Shown: positions 34,601-39,055 of the stretch, one piece after another
Layout: each line of letters opens with the position of its first letter
Numbering within the stretch: position 1 is the first letter of the stretch
Assembly (NCBI RefSeq): GCF_905163445.1
Contig: NC_053193.1
Span: forward strand, 7,440,001 to 7,504,000
DNA length: 64,000 nt
Direction: 5' to 3'
Source: Pararge aegeria
Lineage: Eukaryota > Arthropoda > Insecta > Lepidoptera > Nymphalidae
Notes under the pieces: generated by a model
What the model was told of the DNA's origin: nothing
Databases searched by the model: none
What the model saw: the letters and a program-made list of their open reading frames with translations, nothing else
Made by a program: the position numbers and the translations under genes

Positions 34601-34904
34601 CTCATGCGCCTAATACCGCACTATAGAAGGCAATATTACTTTACTTGATGTCAATTATTCTTAACAGCCATATTACCATTTTTTAAATTTAGAAACATAA
34701 ATAACCTAGATACTAAAATTAAGCTAAATAGAATGTGATTCTCCAATAAATATTAAAATTTGGTTTTGTAAAATATTACACCTCAAACAGTTGGGCGATA
34801 CTAGGCTAGGAAGCTCTTAGGTACAAGATTATTTGGACTCGTGACGTTATATTTCAGTGGCAGATAATAATGAAAATTCCTACCGTGGACCGATACGCAC
34901 TTGA
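1521..34904 (+). CDS. SLC26A11: SLC26A11-like anion transporter gene, 3' part, eight exons
   Basis: Plasma-membrane or lysosomal-type SLC26/SulP anion exchanger; the family moves sulfate, chloride and related anions. The span includes introns. Eight exons with GT-AG borders join without a phase clash into 1254 nt (417 codons plus stop). Residues 1-60 hold a basic loop and a membrane helix; 61-114 a loop with two N-glycosylation sequons and the helix ending VAIAKAF; 115-215 the signature stretch with GSFTR, SGVKTPAAG and the IPRAALAAVIV helix; 216-264 the last helices after RLDLIP; about 270-402 a STAS domain with LDYTFL; 403-417 a short tail ending in PIRT. SLC26A11 proteins have about 600 residues, so the start codon and about 200 N-terminal residues are upstream of the window. 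Insects carry several SLC26A11-like paralogues (Drosophila Esp among them), so orthology to one copy is not settled. Family assignment is firm. Confidence 0.95.
1845..1940 (-). repeat. tRNA-derived SINE head
   Basis: Read on the - strand there is a B-box-like GGTTCAAATCC and an upstream A-box-like stretch, but no cloverleaf that would make a functional tRNA. Likely the head of a tRNA-derived SINE. Confidence 0.5.
2665..2745 (+). repeat. fragment of a lepidopteran interspersed repeat (R)
   Basis: It contains AAAACCCTCCCGTTTTGAGAG, GCCTTTAATAAAGCAGTGG and a following TTGATGGC. The same motif order occurs at 18535-18600 and 47995-48055. Confidence 0.5.
2899..3430. repeat. 271-bp tandem duplication, two diverged copies
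   Basis: Copy 1 begins TAATATCTCTGCTGGGCGTA at 2899 and copy 2 begins TAATATCTCTGGCAGGCGTC at 3170. Both continue through GCGGTGGGTC, GTATATTGTGT, CTAATSGGCGTGAC and AGTAGTTGGAC in the same order, giving a period of 271 bp. The copies differ by many substitutions and small indels. It lies in intron 1 and matches no other sequence in the window. Confidence 0.85.
3903..4092 (-). mobile_element. LINE 3' end with GTCAAA tail repeats
   Basis: Three GTCAAA units lead into ATATTTCT, and 3' UTR-like sequence with GATGATGATAACTACATTCG, CCTGGTCTAAGAAGAGCCCA and TTAGCCGG follows. A short tandem repeat as tail is typical of CR1-like non-LTR elements, which places the 3' end at the low coordinate. Related fragments are at 5320-5440, 22733-22800 and 28365-28580. 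Confidence 0.6.
5085..5150 (+). repeat. interspersed repeat fragment (T)
   Basis: The shared core ATAAATTACACCGTACAGAT, TCTCCTGCTTTTCGAGGAG and AGCTTAATTTTCAT recurs at 15785-15970 and, inverted, at 42660-42860. Confidence 0.6.
5320..5445 (-). mobile_element. LINE 3' UTR fragment, GTCAAA family
   Basis: Related to 3990-4090 through GATGGCGATAACTATATTAA, AAAGCTACGAAGGTTCCAAA and AACTTAGCCGGGTG. Confidence 0.5.
5458..5720 (-). mobile_element. SINE family A, near full length
   Basis: A tRNA-derived SINE. On the - strand it has GACGGCCG, an A-box region (TGGCGCAGTGGGAAGGG), a B-box (GGTTCGATTCCCACAACTG), a body with ACATGAATGTTCTTCAG, a 3' end with GGCTAGATGGCGGTGTGTG, and an ATTTATTT-rich tail. 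Other copies are at 16393 (+), 16655 (-), 19993 (-) and 44568 (-). Confidence 0.85.
5824..5988 (+). CDS. SLC26A11: SLC26A11-like exon
   Basis: The acceptor is TTCTTGCAG and the donor GTAAGTA. It completes the split glycine, then encodes NITPGLPTPQPPPF, a second sequon (NTT), and the helix GSGLLVVPLVGVISNVAIAKAF. This is the conserved SulP helix that leads into the AKG(R)..D segment. At codon 5961-5963 it has serine where most SLC26A11/SulP proteins that I recall have glutamate. Confidence 0.95.
6055..6187. mobile_element. hAT-like MITE, copy 1
   Basis: It begins CAGTGGCGTG and ends TGCACGCCACTA. The interior (ACCAAGGTACGG, TTGCATAAAACGGCAAAAAT, GCACTGCTTTTGTGCACGTA) matches the better-preserved copy at 13719-13862. 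No clear target-site duplication is visible here. Confidence 0.65.
6180..6365 (-). repeat. SINE family B fragment
   Basis: Contains the - strand motifs CAGAATGAGAATGGTTTCAG, CATGCTGGCCCAGTGCGG and TGCAGGTTTCCTCAC of family B. The head is missing. Confidence 0.6.
6405..6478 (+). repeat. SINE family C / LINE tail fragment
   Basis: CCAGGTGAAATTGCAGTCAA and TGGCTAACTTGTAGTGGAAT then an A-rich tail: the 3' tail shared by SINE family C and the LINE at 53740. Confidence 0.55.
6583..6645. repeat. 'cttcgtccgcg' interspersed repeat fragment
   Basis: TACTTCGTCCGCGTTTATTA, CGGTTTTTTAAAAATCCCGT and TTCTGAG. The same fragment type occurs at 30316, 57299 and 61645; these are common short repeats in Lepidoptera. 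Confidence 0.4.
6663..7030 (-). mobile_element. 5'-truncated LINE 3' end, CR1/jockey-type
   Basis: Nearly identical, base for base, to 30943-31306, the 3' end of the antisense LINE in intron 6. It starts at the same kind of AATTCAAA tandem tail, includes the end of the reverse transcriptase ORF, and stops abruptly at ATCATATTATA. High similarity implies that both copies are young. Confidence 0.9.
7031..10140. other. intron 2, unannotated AT-rich stretch
   Basis: No exon or RNA gene was recognised. There are several poly(A/T) runs. CGCTGGCGAAGTCGCAGG near 8971 resembles a short interspersed repeat, and around 9375-9480 is a stretch like the LINE-linked 'aaacgatt…gatggg' sequences. Confidence 0.5.
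10143..10398 (-). mobile_element. SINE family B, near full length
   Basis: The - strand runs from a tRNA-like head (GTGGTGATAGCCTAGCGGGT) through GAGAGTTCTCTATAATTTTC to a (GATGAT)-type 3' end, seen here as TCATCATCATCATCG at the low coordinate. The B-box is mutated. Confidence 0.7.
10497..10790. repeat. 139-bp tandem duplication
   Basis: Two diverged units share, in order, GGTATCGT/CGTATCCGT, GTYATCCCMATRCAAAGC, TATGCCAA, GGTGTTACT, TGTACG and CACAGAATAAT. The last motif sits at 10636 and 10775, giving a period of 139 bp. No relation to any named repeat was recognised. Confidence 0.75.
11480..11641 (+). CDS. SLC26A11: SLC26A11-like exon
   Basis: The acceptor is ATATTTCAG and the donor GTATAT, weaker than its neighbours. 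It encodes SKGRTLDATQEIVALGACNI, the loop helix, then the hallmark FPVNGSFTRSAVSDASGVK and TPAAGFYTG. This region lines the anion site in SLC26 structures. The phase (2 nt in, 1 nt out) agrees with both neighbouring exons. Confidence 0.96.
12050..12400 (+). pseudogene. RTE-like LINE ORF2 C-terminal remnant with an insertion
   Basis: Bases 12055-12105 translate to TEMRMLRGM, a stop, then CVTKMDE. Bases 12279-12375 translate to GSVKVVRVTEKVMCNK then LCWYGHIRLKKIM. These match the C-terminal …MLR.MCG…GS.KV..VT.KI…RLRWFGH motif of RTE/BovB-type reverse-transcriptase proteins. About 165 bp between the halves is an insertion that carries a SINE B-like 3' end (CCTGTAGTGGGTCGGTAATAG). It has stops and no intact ORF. 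Confidence 0.75.
12384..12548 (-). mobile_element. LINE 3' end fragment, 'ACTTTATTGCA' family
   Basis: GAAGAAGAAGAAACACTTTA, TTGCACGTAAACACAC, then GACGGCCTTATTGCTGCAAG and CAATCTCTTACAGGCAA. It has a short tandem repeat tail (GAAGAA) and the same order as 13185-13290. Confidence 0.55.
12760..12898 (-). repeat. SINE family C head fragment
   Basis: On the - strand: GAACCTCAATAGCGCAGTGG and a degraded B-box (CCTAGATTCAATCTTCGGC), like the family C heads at 43750-43835 (-) and 49912-49970 (+). Confidence 0.55.
13136..13490. repeat. 'AGGGTTCCGT' repeat split by a LINE 3' end
   Basis: TTTTTAGGGTTCCGTTCCGT, GTACCCAAAGGGT and CCCTACTATA form the left part. AAGTCTCCACTGTCCGCATG, TCCGTTCATCCGTCTG form the right part. 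In many insect genomes these are continuous (…AGGGTTCCGTACCCAAAGGG…CCGTCCGTCTGTC). Here 13181-13310 interrupts them: four AATAG units, then ACTTTATTGCAACCCAAC and AAAGGCGGCTTTATC, a LINE 3' end on the - strand. Confidence 0.6.
13711..13870. mobile_element. hAT-like MITE, copy 2, with 8-bp target-site duplication
   Basis: The element is 13719-13862, with termini CAGTGGCGTGCACT and AGTGCACGCCACTG in perfect inverted orientation. The flanks CCTGCTAG (13711-13718) and CGTGCTAG (13863-13870) agree at 7 of 8 positions, the size expected for hAT insertions. At 144 bp it is non-coding and so non-autonomous. It sits inside another repeat shared with 15160-15230. Confidence 0.85.
13870..13985 (-). repeat. 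tRNA-derived SINE head
   Basis: On the - strand: a B-box GGGTTTGACTCCCGGTACG and A-box region AGCGCAGTGATGAGCACTC. The head of a SINE resembling family C. Confidence 0.5.
14155..14460 (-). repeat. interspersed repeat R
   Basis: CCAGTCCACTACTGGACTAA, AGGCCTCTCCCAACTGGAGG, CACGCCGGGCAGACTTG, CCCTTAGTCGCCTCGTATGA and GACAACTGTATTCTGATCTG. This order is common in Lepidoptera and is matched in the opposite orientation by 18365-18600. Confidence 0.7.
14779..14919 (+). CDS. SLC26A11: SLC26A11-like exon
   Basis: The acceptor is TCGAACAG and the donor GTAAGT. It encodes GIIVLLTLSLLTPYFYFIPR then AALAAVIVCAVLHMVD and IIKRLWHTS. The PRAALAAVIV motif is typical of SLC26A11, where human has PKSALAAVII. 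It ends with one base that joins the next exon to make the arginine of RLDLIP. Confidence 0.96.
15485..15665 (-). repeat. SINE family C fragment
   Basis: TTTTTTTATTCTATTACAAG, TTTGCCCATATCTGCAATCT and TTTTAGATGGTAGCGGGCTG parallel the - strand copy at 43555-43840. Confidence 0.55.
15785..15970. repeat. interspersed repeat T
   Basis: AAATTAAGCTTAATTTGCAT, CGGCAATGTACCCTCTACGC, then ATAAATTACACCATACAGAT and TCTCCTGCTTTTCCCGGAG. The parts also occur at 42660-42860 in the opposite orientation. Confidence 0.6.
16160..16392. other. GC-richer noncoding island in intron 4
   Basis: It has many CpGs (CGTACGAACGCG, GTCTGCGTGACGCC, CGACTGCGGCG) in an AT-rich surround and no open frame of note. It may be a regulatory element or an old repeat; it was not recognised. 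Confidence 0.35.
16393..16502 (+). mobile_element. SINE family A, internally deleted
   Basis: The head ACGGCCGACTGGCGCAGTGG, GCAGCGACATTGCTTTCTGA and AGGCCGTGGG joins directly to the 3' part ATTATTCATAAAAATATCCA, TCAGTCATCTTAGTACC. The B-box and central body are deleted. Confidence 0.8.
16655..16852 (-). mobile_element. SINE family A copy
   Basis: On the - strand: head with TTCGATTCCCACAACTG, then AACATGAATGAGTGTGGGTG, and CAATACACACATCGCC at the other end. It lies about 150 bp from the + strand copy at 16393, forming an inverted pair. Confidence 0.8.
17748..17895 (-). mobile_element. old LINE 3' end fragment, same family as 30940-32180
   Basis: AAAAATTCAAAATAATT tail-like sequence, AACGTTAAGCCTGTCTGTCT, then CGAGAAGAAGCCGGTAG. 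A diverged version of the sequence at 31000-31085. Confidence 0.6.
18365..18602 (+). repeat. interspersed repeat R
   Basis: ACCCCTCCTCTTCCCACGGG, TGTCGTACGAGGTGACTAAG, GAAATATACGGGAGAACGGG, CGTTGGGAGAGGCC and CCAGCAGTGGACTGTTATAG. Opposite in orientation to 14155-14460. Confidence 0.75.
19083..19885. repeat. pair of direct noncoding repeats 725 bp apart
   Basis: Copy 1 (19083-19165): GTCGCCTCGTCTCATTTGAT, TACACCGGATACAATCTAAT, TCCCGGAGGAGCGATCGCG. Copy 2 (19808-19885): GGCGTCTCGTCGTCTTATTT, GATTACACCGGATACAATCT, AATCCCCAGAGGAGCTATC. The sequence between them is not shared. Not matched to a named repeat. Confidence 0.7.
19993..20236 (-). mobile_element. SINE family A copy
   Basis: AAATAAATAAATATACTACG tail, CACACATCGCCATCTAGTCT, ACAAACATTTTCCAGTTATG, and GGGAATCGAATCCACGG in the B-box; it ends CGGCGGTCG. 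Near full length. Confidence 0.85.
20237..24916. other. intron 4, second part
   Basis: No exon or RNA gene seen. It holds a family B fragment at 21250-21345 (-), an R-like fragment at 21560-21640, a GTCAAA LINE tail at 22733-22800 and a 'TTCGTCCGCG' repeat piece near 24640. The rest is AT-rich and unassigned. Confidence 0.5.
25017..25162 (+). CDS. SLC26A11: SLC26A11-like exon
   Basis: This follows a 10-kb intron. The acceptor is TTGTTACAG and the donor GTAAGTA. It encodes LDLIPLLGTFVCSLVLGVE then IGLGCGVAIDVLLLLYYHS and RPPLDVAFVD, the last membrane helices before the cytosolic domain. It ends in phase 0. Confidence 0.96.
25238..25525 (+). mobile_element. SINE family B, near full length
   Basis: GGGGGGCCGAGTTCGATCCC (B-box), TTTAACGGTGAAGGAAAAAA, CTGAGAGTTCTCCATAATGT, GTGGTGGGCTACGGCCTTAA, ACCCGTGCCCTGTAGTGGGC. 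It lies in the 565-bp intron 5, only 75 bp past the exon ending at 25162. Confidence 0.85.
25728..25997 (+). CDS. SLC26A11: SLC26A11-like exon, start of STAS domain
   Basis: The acceptor is TTATTTACAG and the donor GTGAGA. It encodes the linker DGMLPPHYSVQPIGG, LHFASAEKVRSRLIAL, a variable polar loop, then the STAS core strand NILVIHCGALFRLDYTFLQ. The LDYT segment matches the (V/I/L)DYT motif seen in eukaryotic STAS domains. It is the longest exon found (90 codons, phase 0 on both sides) and lies only 565 bp from the exon before it. Confidence 0.95.
26262..26400 (-). repeat. SINE family B 3' fragment
   Basis: CTATTACCGGCCCAGTAGGT, CTCCTCTCAGAATGAGTAGG and GGCCGTAGTCCATCACGCTG. Confidence 0.65.
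27240..27482. repeat. 49-bp minisatellite, about five copies
   Basis: The unit begins GGGTGTATACAGATACAGAT and ends AGTACTAAGGATTTTATTAT. Starts are at 27287, 27336, 27385 and 27434, exactly 49 bp apart and nearly identical, with a diverged first copy from about 27240. It is in intron 6, and the homogeneity suggests recent expansion. Confidence 0.95.
27765..27835 (-). repeat. repeat U, shared with 53375-53432
   Basis: GCAAGATTTACGCCTGTCGC and AAGCCTGTCGCGAGATACGT occur in inverse orientation at 53375-53432. Probably part of a MITE or SINE. Confidence 0.6.
28365..28585 (-). mobile_element. LINE 3' end, GTCAAA family, with an insertion
   Basis: CAAAGTCAAAGTCAAATGGG tail, GATGATGGTGATCATG, then TGTGGTGTGCAATAAAAGTA with TTATTCATTCA (another LINE tail type, also at 38843), followed by GGTGATAACTACATTAGTGA and GCCCTGGTCTAAACAGAAGC. 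Confidence 0.5.
28600..30480. other. intron 6, unassigned stretch
   Basis: AT-rich, with no exon or RNA gene recognised. CTAGCTGTTGCCCGCTTCAT at 30317 is the start of a common short lepidopteran repeat. Confidence 0.5.
30480..30880 (-). pseudogene. mariner transposase remnant
   Basis: Cut-and-paste DNA transposase of the Tc1/mariner superfamily, inactive. In order along the - strand: REPVKTCPKRKF (about 30800-30765), VWWTSAG (30741-30721), DNARPHTS (30667-30645), KLEELQLESLRHPPYSPDL (about 30625-30570). These are the well-known mariner catalytic-domain motifs; the DNARPHT and HPPYSPDL blocks are intact. It has several frameshifts and stops, no N-terminal DNA-binding domain, and no inverted termini were found. 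Confidence 0.92.
30940..32185 (-). mobile_element. antisense 5'-truncated non-LTR retrotransposon (CR1/jockey-type)
   Basis: The 3' end is at the low coordinate, with AATTCAAA repeats (30940-30967). The - strand body encodes the C-terminal half of a reverse transcriptase. The 5' end is lost at about 32165-32185, just before exon 7 of the transporter. The same 3' end is at 6663-7030 in the same orientation and, more diverged, at 17748 and 38588. Confidence 0.92.
31144..32180 (-). pseudogene. LINE reverse transcriptase, partial, one frameshift
   Basis: From the 5' side it encodes YLSNRTQRV, then GVPQGSILGPFLFLVYINDL (RT block with the PQG motif), then the catalytic FADD box in VLFADDTSLIF. The frame shifts at a run of nine A (31878-31886 on the + strand as T), where eight would keep the frame. 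It continues with VFLGVTLDNKLQWGAHI, the thumb and the C-terminal LQKRAVRSIYKL region, and ends at TAG (31144-31146). The N-terminal endonuclease and the first RT blocks are missing. It could be one base from an open frame or the run could be an assembly error. Confidence 0.93.
32219..32363 (+). CDS. SLC26A11: SLC26A11-like exon, STAS domain
   Basis: Splicing after TTTTTTAG at 32218 restores the frame as SLKMLVQEWSLSGRVIWCD, then ANPLIKEQLKSVIQN and CDTDDLAVFLV. The alignment with human SLC26A11 (…LLQDFQKQGVALAFVG…) is clear in order and hydrophobic pattern. An AG two bases later is a possible alternative acceptor but would break the frame. The donor is GTGAGT at 32364. A long antisense LINE ends about 40 bp upstream. 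Confidence 0.9.
32475..32600 (+). repeat. tRNA-like SINE head
   Basis: CTAGGTTCGATTCCTGGG (B-box) and ACTAGACCACTAGTAG upstream, followed by TAAGCCTCCTTCGGTACAGG. No functional tRNA fold was made out. Confidence 0.4.
32640..33740. other. intron 7, unassigned stretch
   Basis: AT-rich with no exon seen. Short CpG-rich spots (GTCCGCCGCGGGAATTGGTG near 33536) were not recognised. Confidence 0.45.
33741..33863. repeat. foldback element with imperfect arms of about 50 bp
   Basis: TATGCAACTGTTG and GGTATTAAAACAC on the left pair with CGTTTTAATACC and CAACAGTTGCATA on the right around GAAGCGAAGCC. Probably a MITE or MITE end. Further inverted similarity (TTTTCATCATACTTGC versus GCAAGTGTGATGAAAA) links 33870-33890 with 34518-34535, so the element may reach beyond 34.5 kb. 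Confidence 0.65.
34858..34904 (+). CDS. SLC26A11: SLC26A11-like terminal coding exon with stop
   Basis: The acceptor is TATATTTCAG. Two bases finish a split valine codon, followed by ADNNENSYRGPIRT and TGA at 34902-34904. The phase is right and the total coding length becomes divisible by three. The tail is short and polar, like other SLC26A11 C-termini. It was found by eye and rests on splice site, phase and length, not on strong homology, so another last exon cannot be excluded. Confidence 0.72.
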
Positions 34905-35299
34905 CCGGCTGTGTATTGTAGATAAAGTGTTGATGGCTCTGTTAGTAACATGTACTATATTATATTTTGTAAGTGTAATAGAAGCAATTATTATATATTG
35001 TAAAGTGTAAATTGATAAACCTTATTTGGTAAGGTAATTTGAAAACCTTATTTGGAAATATTACCACGCCAACAAGAATACCAAAGTACTATTTAAACTC
35101 GTTTATTGTTCCAAAATTAACATTTAGGGCTTCTATAATTACCATTTATTATTTTAATGACTTTCGTTAAAATTAATAGGCTTTATAATATCCGCTCATT
35201 TGAGTTTAATTGTTTCAGAAATAACAACGGCAACACAAACGGGGAATTCCAGTGATACGCAACTTTAGGATTAAAAGATAAAAGTGAATATTTTAAGAG

Positions 35300-35310
35300 A
35301 ATAAAATAAA
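35300..35310 (+). promoter_or_regulatory. candidate poly(A) signal of the transporter gene
   Basis: Two overlapping AATAAA hexamers lie about 400 bp after the TGA at 34904. They are the first AATAAA found downstream of the stop, so a 3' UTR of about 400-430 bp is plausible. Confidence 0.45.
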
Positions 35311-35537
35311 CCAGCACTTTTGCTCCACCCTTTGGGGAAGATTTACCTAAGCTCCTTTTATATACGTATAAAAGCATCTAAGGTATATTATATCTTACCT
35401 AATAATAGATTTCGCAGAACCCGAAAAACAAACACATAAAAAACTCTTTCTCCAAATGCATATTGTAAATTATGATAAAAGAGTTTTAAAAAGGTTAATA
35501 AAAATGAAGCCTTCAAGAACGAATTATATTAAAAGTA

Positions 35538-36017
35538 AAGGCTCTATCACACGGATTACAACTGTGCCGTTGATATGTTAAGCTGTATGCATTCGAGATT
35601 TGAACTGCACGCAGTGGACTTCTATCCAGTACTTGCGTGGAGTTGACGCGTGCTGCCGCGTGAATCGTACGCATTTCACATGCGGCTTGTCGGAGCATTG
35701 GATGTATCTGACATACACGGGTAGTGTAGTTCAATGGAATTCTTCAAGGAATGTAATTGATTCTTTTATTTCTGTAATGAAAAATACTATTAAAGTTCTT
35801 GGTACGGCAACGAAATCAAGTGGTAAACAATGGGTTTATAAATATGCCAAGAAATACTTAAAAAAAAACATATGCCGCAATGGTGTGATTAAAACTATTT
35901 ATATTGCAGCTGAAATTAACAATGAATTCATGCAGTTAAACGTATCGGCTGAATACGTGCAGTTCATCGGGTAATATCGGCTGCAATCTTGCAATCGGTC
36001 TGATGGAGCCTTATATT
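35538..36017. mobile_element. non-autonomous TIR transposon, about 480 bp
   Basis: The left end AAGGCTCTATCACACGGATT and the right end (reverse complement AAGGCTCCATCAGACCGATT) are inverted repeats that continue imperfectly for about 50 bp (…GCCGTTGATAT… versus …GCCGATATTACC…). It is GC-richer than its flanks. A 124-codon open frame at 35600-35974 matches no family and is probably chance. The target-site duplication is unclear (TAA/TAT at best), so I do not assign a superfamily. Confidence 0.75.
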
Positions 36018-37270
36018 CTACGGAGTCCAAGGCCTTCTATAAACAGATATAACTTTCTTATTTCTGTTCTATTTAATTTAAGTAGGTATAATTTTATCTT
36101 GCTTCCTGAAAGATGCCTAGTGGAAAGATAGAAAAGCTACTGTAGTCTGTTATCTTGTTGACTTTCGTATAGTTACCAAGTTCAAAAAGTACGAGTGTTT
36201 TGGTTTATACGGTTGTTTTATTTTTTATGAACGTTTTGAGCACATGAAATACCTCAGTATTAAAACAGTAGTTATTTTTTTATACTATCATAGATCTTTT
36301 TTAAAATCCAGTATTTGTAATAAGTAGAATTGCTTTTTGTTTAATTTATAAAAATATCGATAGTGAATAGTGATAAGAGATTTGTGATAATATATTTTTT
36401 GTGGATATGTTTTAATGAGATACCAATAATTATATAATTAAGGAAAATAAAATGAAATTGAAAAAATATGTTTTGTTTTTATTACGTTACAGTGATAATG
36501 TATGGACAGTGTCTGACCTATTTCCAACAATTAAAAAAAAAAACCCTTCGAATATATTTTAGTTTAGTTCCAAGGGAAAGCAGAAATTTCACGCGATTAA
36601 AATGTACTACCTGACTGACAAAATGTTACTACATGTGACTGTCAGAGGCCCGTGTTATTCAGTGGTCGATCAATTACATTGTAAATTTCAGTTTTGACAA
36701 TATTGGGTATTTACTAATTCCTAATAGTTCAATGCACTGATACTATAGTATAATAGAGGTCAGTGAGCTTAATGGCATAATTATGCGTTTTTAATGGTGC
36801 AAAACTAACATTCCATTGAAAGAATTAATGGCATTGAAATAAGGTTGCCAAATTGTGCACCTTGTTTTTGTTGTACTCTCCTTTTTTAATTTTTTGTGGT
36901 GTGCAATTAAAGTATAACAAAAGCATAAGTTCATAATGACAAGCCAGTGATCGCCTGTTTGCATAATAGTTTGGTAATCAATTTATATTTAGCTTATGTC
37001 CGAAAGGTTTGTAGAATTATTTAAGGTAGTTACTTATCAAAGATAATTCTGAAAGATTATTCTTTAGGAGAAACGAAACGTACTCTGGATGTGAGCATAT
37101 CTCAATGGACCGATTATGTCTTCTCATGTTACCCTATATGATACTAACTTGCCGCCTGAGGCCTTGAGTTCACGTACTGTCTTATAATATCTACCATGGG
37201 ATTTAAGCGGAGTCGTTATTTTGTCACGTATTTCATGTTTATTTTCTGGTGCTGAATTTAAAATATTTTT
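36018..37270. other. intergenic, AT-rich
   Basis: No gene. TTTTTGTGGTGTGCAATTAA at 36891 is a LINE-tail-like fragment, also at 28436 and 38843. Confidence 0.5.
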
Positions 37271-37274
37271 GAAA

Positions 37275-37445
37275 CACAACGGGGAAGCGGTGGTTGGGGT
37301 AGGTAAAGCTTCGGCTATCCTTTCGTGGAGACTGAGTTCGAGCCCCAACACGCACCTTTGACTTTTCGGTGTTATGTGCGTTGTAATTTAAGCAATATAA
37401 ATATCCGGCATGCCTGAGAATTCTCCATAATGTTTTCACCGATCA
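37275..37445 (+). repeat. SINE family B, internally deleted
   Basis: A GAGTTCGAGCCCCAACACGC B-box, GTTATGTGCGTTGTAATTTA, then directly GGCATGCCTGAGAATTCTCC. The TAACGGTGAAGG segment is missing. Confidence 0.65.
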
Positions 37446-37534
37446 GTGTTTACATCGTGACTACGTGATTATTGTAGCCCGTGTACGTACGCTTTTTGTG
37501 TAGTAGTAGTTTTTTTTTGTAGTAGTAGAGCTTT

Positions 37535-37690
37535 TTCTGACAGAGCTCGTCCGGGGAAGTACTATCGCCGTGCTTATTTCTGCCTCAAAGCAGCATTGTT
37601 GCAACGCAAGTTGAGCTGTGCGTTGTACCAGTAAGTCTCCTTTCCCTATAATATCACATCAATGGCCTCACAAGGTATCTCAAGTGCTAT
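37535..37690 (+). repeat. interspersed repeat S
   Basis: TCTGACAGAGCTCGTCCGGG, GAAGTACTATCGCCGTGCTT, ATTTCTGCCTCAAAGCAGCA. The same family is at 51190 and 58815; it is a common lepidopteran repeat. Confidence 0.65.
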
Positions 37691-37859
37691 GTCTGGTCTA
37701 CTCTTTGATGCGAAACTTGGATTTTAAAGAAGAAAAGTTGTAGACGGTTTCAAGCGTCACATCTCAAATGTGGTCATTACGAAAAATGTTTAAAATATCA
37801 TTGGGACAATTCATCTCAAACGCTAAATGAAAACTGATATATATATGACTGATTATAAA

Positions 37860-38050
37860 AAGGAAAGGTTTTGTTTTTTGGTCGCCTACAGAGAGGATCC
37901 CTGTACGAATTTCCAAGGTTGATCCTTGAAGGGAAAATTACCGGGAAAAGAGCACCTGGGAGACCGAGGAAGAAGTGGTTCGACGATATAAGAGACTGGA
38001 CCGGACACATCTATTCGGAATCGAGGAAGATGACACATCATCGTGCGATT
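37860..38050 (+). pseudogene. RTE/BovB-like LINE C-terminal fragment
   Basis: It translates to FFGRLQRGSLYEFPRLILEG, KITGKRAPGRPRKKW and FDDIRDWTGHIY. This corresponds to the ..GH.MR…YELL.LILQGKI.GKR..GRR..SWL..LRDW.G tail of RTE-type ORF2 proteins. It has no RT domain and is cut off on both sides. Confidence 0.85.
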
Positions 38051-38439
38051 TTCCACCGGCCTCCGAGCTTTAATATGAAGATGGCACCTAATGATAATGA
38101 CGGCCTTTGATGGCCGTGACAACTATATTCTCATCTGCATTTATCACACGGCAAAACCTACCGACTAAACGAATTTTGGGTTTTCCTAGCCAATTTCCAA
38201 ACTATTTTATTTGAGGTAAACATTATCGTTGGCTCTGCGGTTCCAATATCAACATGCACGTGATCTGACGTTGCGGCTTGCGGTAAATCGTCTAGGTAGA
38301 TATGTTAAAACTAACGCATATACTGACTGGCTTTATTATTTTAAAACGTTTTCATTTTGACAGGGAATTTAATGGACCACTAGAAATAAAATTGATATTC
38401 TGATAGTCGGCGGGTAAGGAATCAGCTTTCCTTCCGGTG

Positions 38440-38585
38440 GGACTGTTGAGTTTCTTTTTTTTTAACTAACAAAAGGCCAGCGCTTGACGAGAATCATGTC
38501 CGTAAGAAAGCAATGAGGTCTAGGTTCGTCGAAAAAGCCTATTCACTCTTGCCTTGAAGGTACTGAAGTTATACGTAGTAGTAAT
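38440..38585 (-). mobile_element. LINE 3' end, same group as 53740-54170
   Basis: On the - strand it encodes a YNFSTFKARVNRLFR-like C-terminal motif, then a 3' UTR with a degenerate ATTGC…GTCAAGCGC and a poly(A) tail (TTTCTTTTTTTTTAA here). Confidence 0.65.
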
Positions 38586-38587
38586 AG

Positions 38588-38680
38588 TTCTTGCCAGCTT
38601 CTTCTCGGTAGCATGTGCCTTCCAAACCGGTGGTAGAGTCACTACAAACAGACATACTTGATACCTTCCACAAATAAAAA
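38588..38680 (+). mobile_element. fragment of the 30940-type LINE
   Basis: TTGCCAGCTTCTTCTCGGTA, GCATGTGCCTTCCAAACCGG and TGGTAGAGTCACTACAAACA match the complement of 31013-31090. It abuts the LINE end at 38440-38585. Confidence 0.7.
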
Positions 38681-38989
38681 AAATATAAAACAGTGCTCAC
38701 CACTGTAAAACCCGGTTACGTAACATAAATGCGTAAAAGCATAACTAACAAATAAACAGAAAAACAAACACAACAATGTTATAAAATTGAGTACAATACA
38801 ATTCTATACCTTGTTTTTTTATACTTATCTTTTTTTATGTACTTTTTGTGGTGTGCATTAAAAGTATATTTCATTTATTCATTCAAAAACTTAAATTCGC
38901 ATTTGTGCCGCGATCAGCGAGACTTAAAGGTGGAGTAAGCCAATTTCATAGCCGCAAAAATCTAAACAGCTAACATTTTTCGCCAAACC

Positions 38990-39055
38990 CGAGATTCAAA
39001 CTCAGGACCTTGTGATCCCGTGGCTAAATTGCTAACCACTAGACCATGGCATACA
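38990..39055 (-). repeat. tRNA-like SINE head
   Basis: On the - strand ATGGTCTAGTGGTTAGCAAT (A-box) and GAGTTTGAATCTCGGGTTT (B-box). It looks tRNA-derived but has no stable acceptor stem. Confidence 0.45.

Noticed and set aside
35600..35974. 124-codon open frame inside the TIR element
   Set aside because: No transposase-like motif, and the element has the size of a non-autonomous copy.
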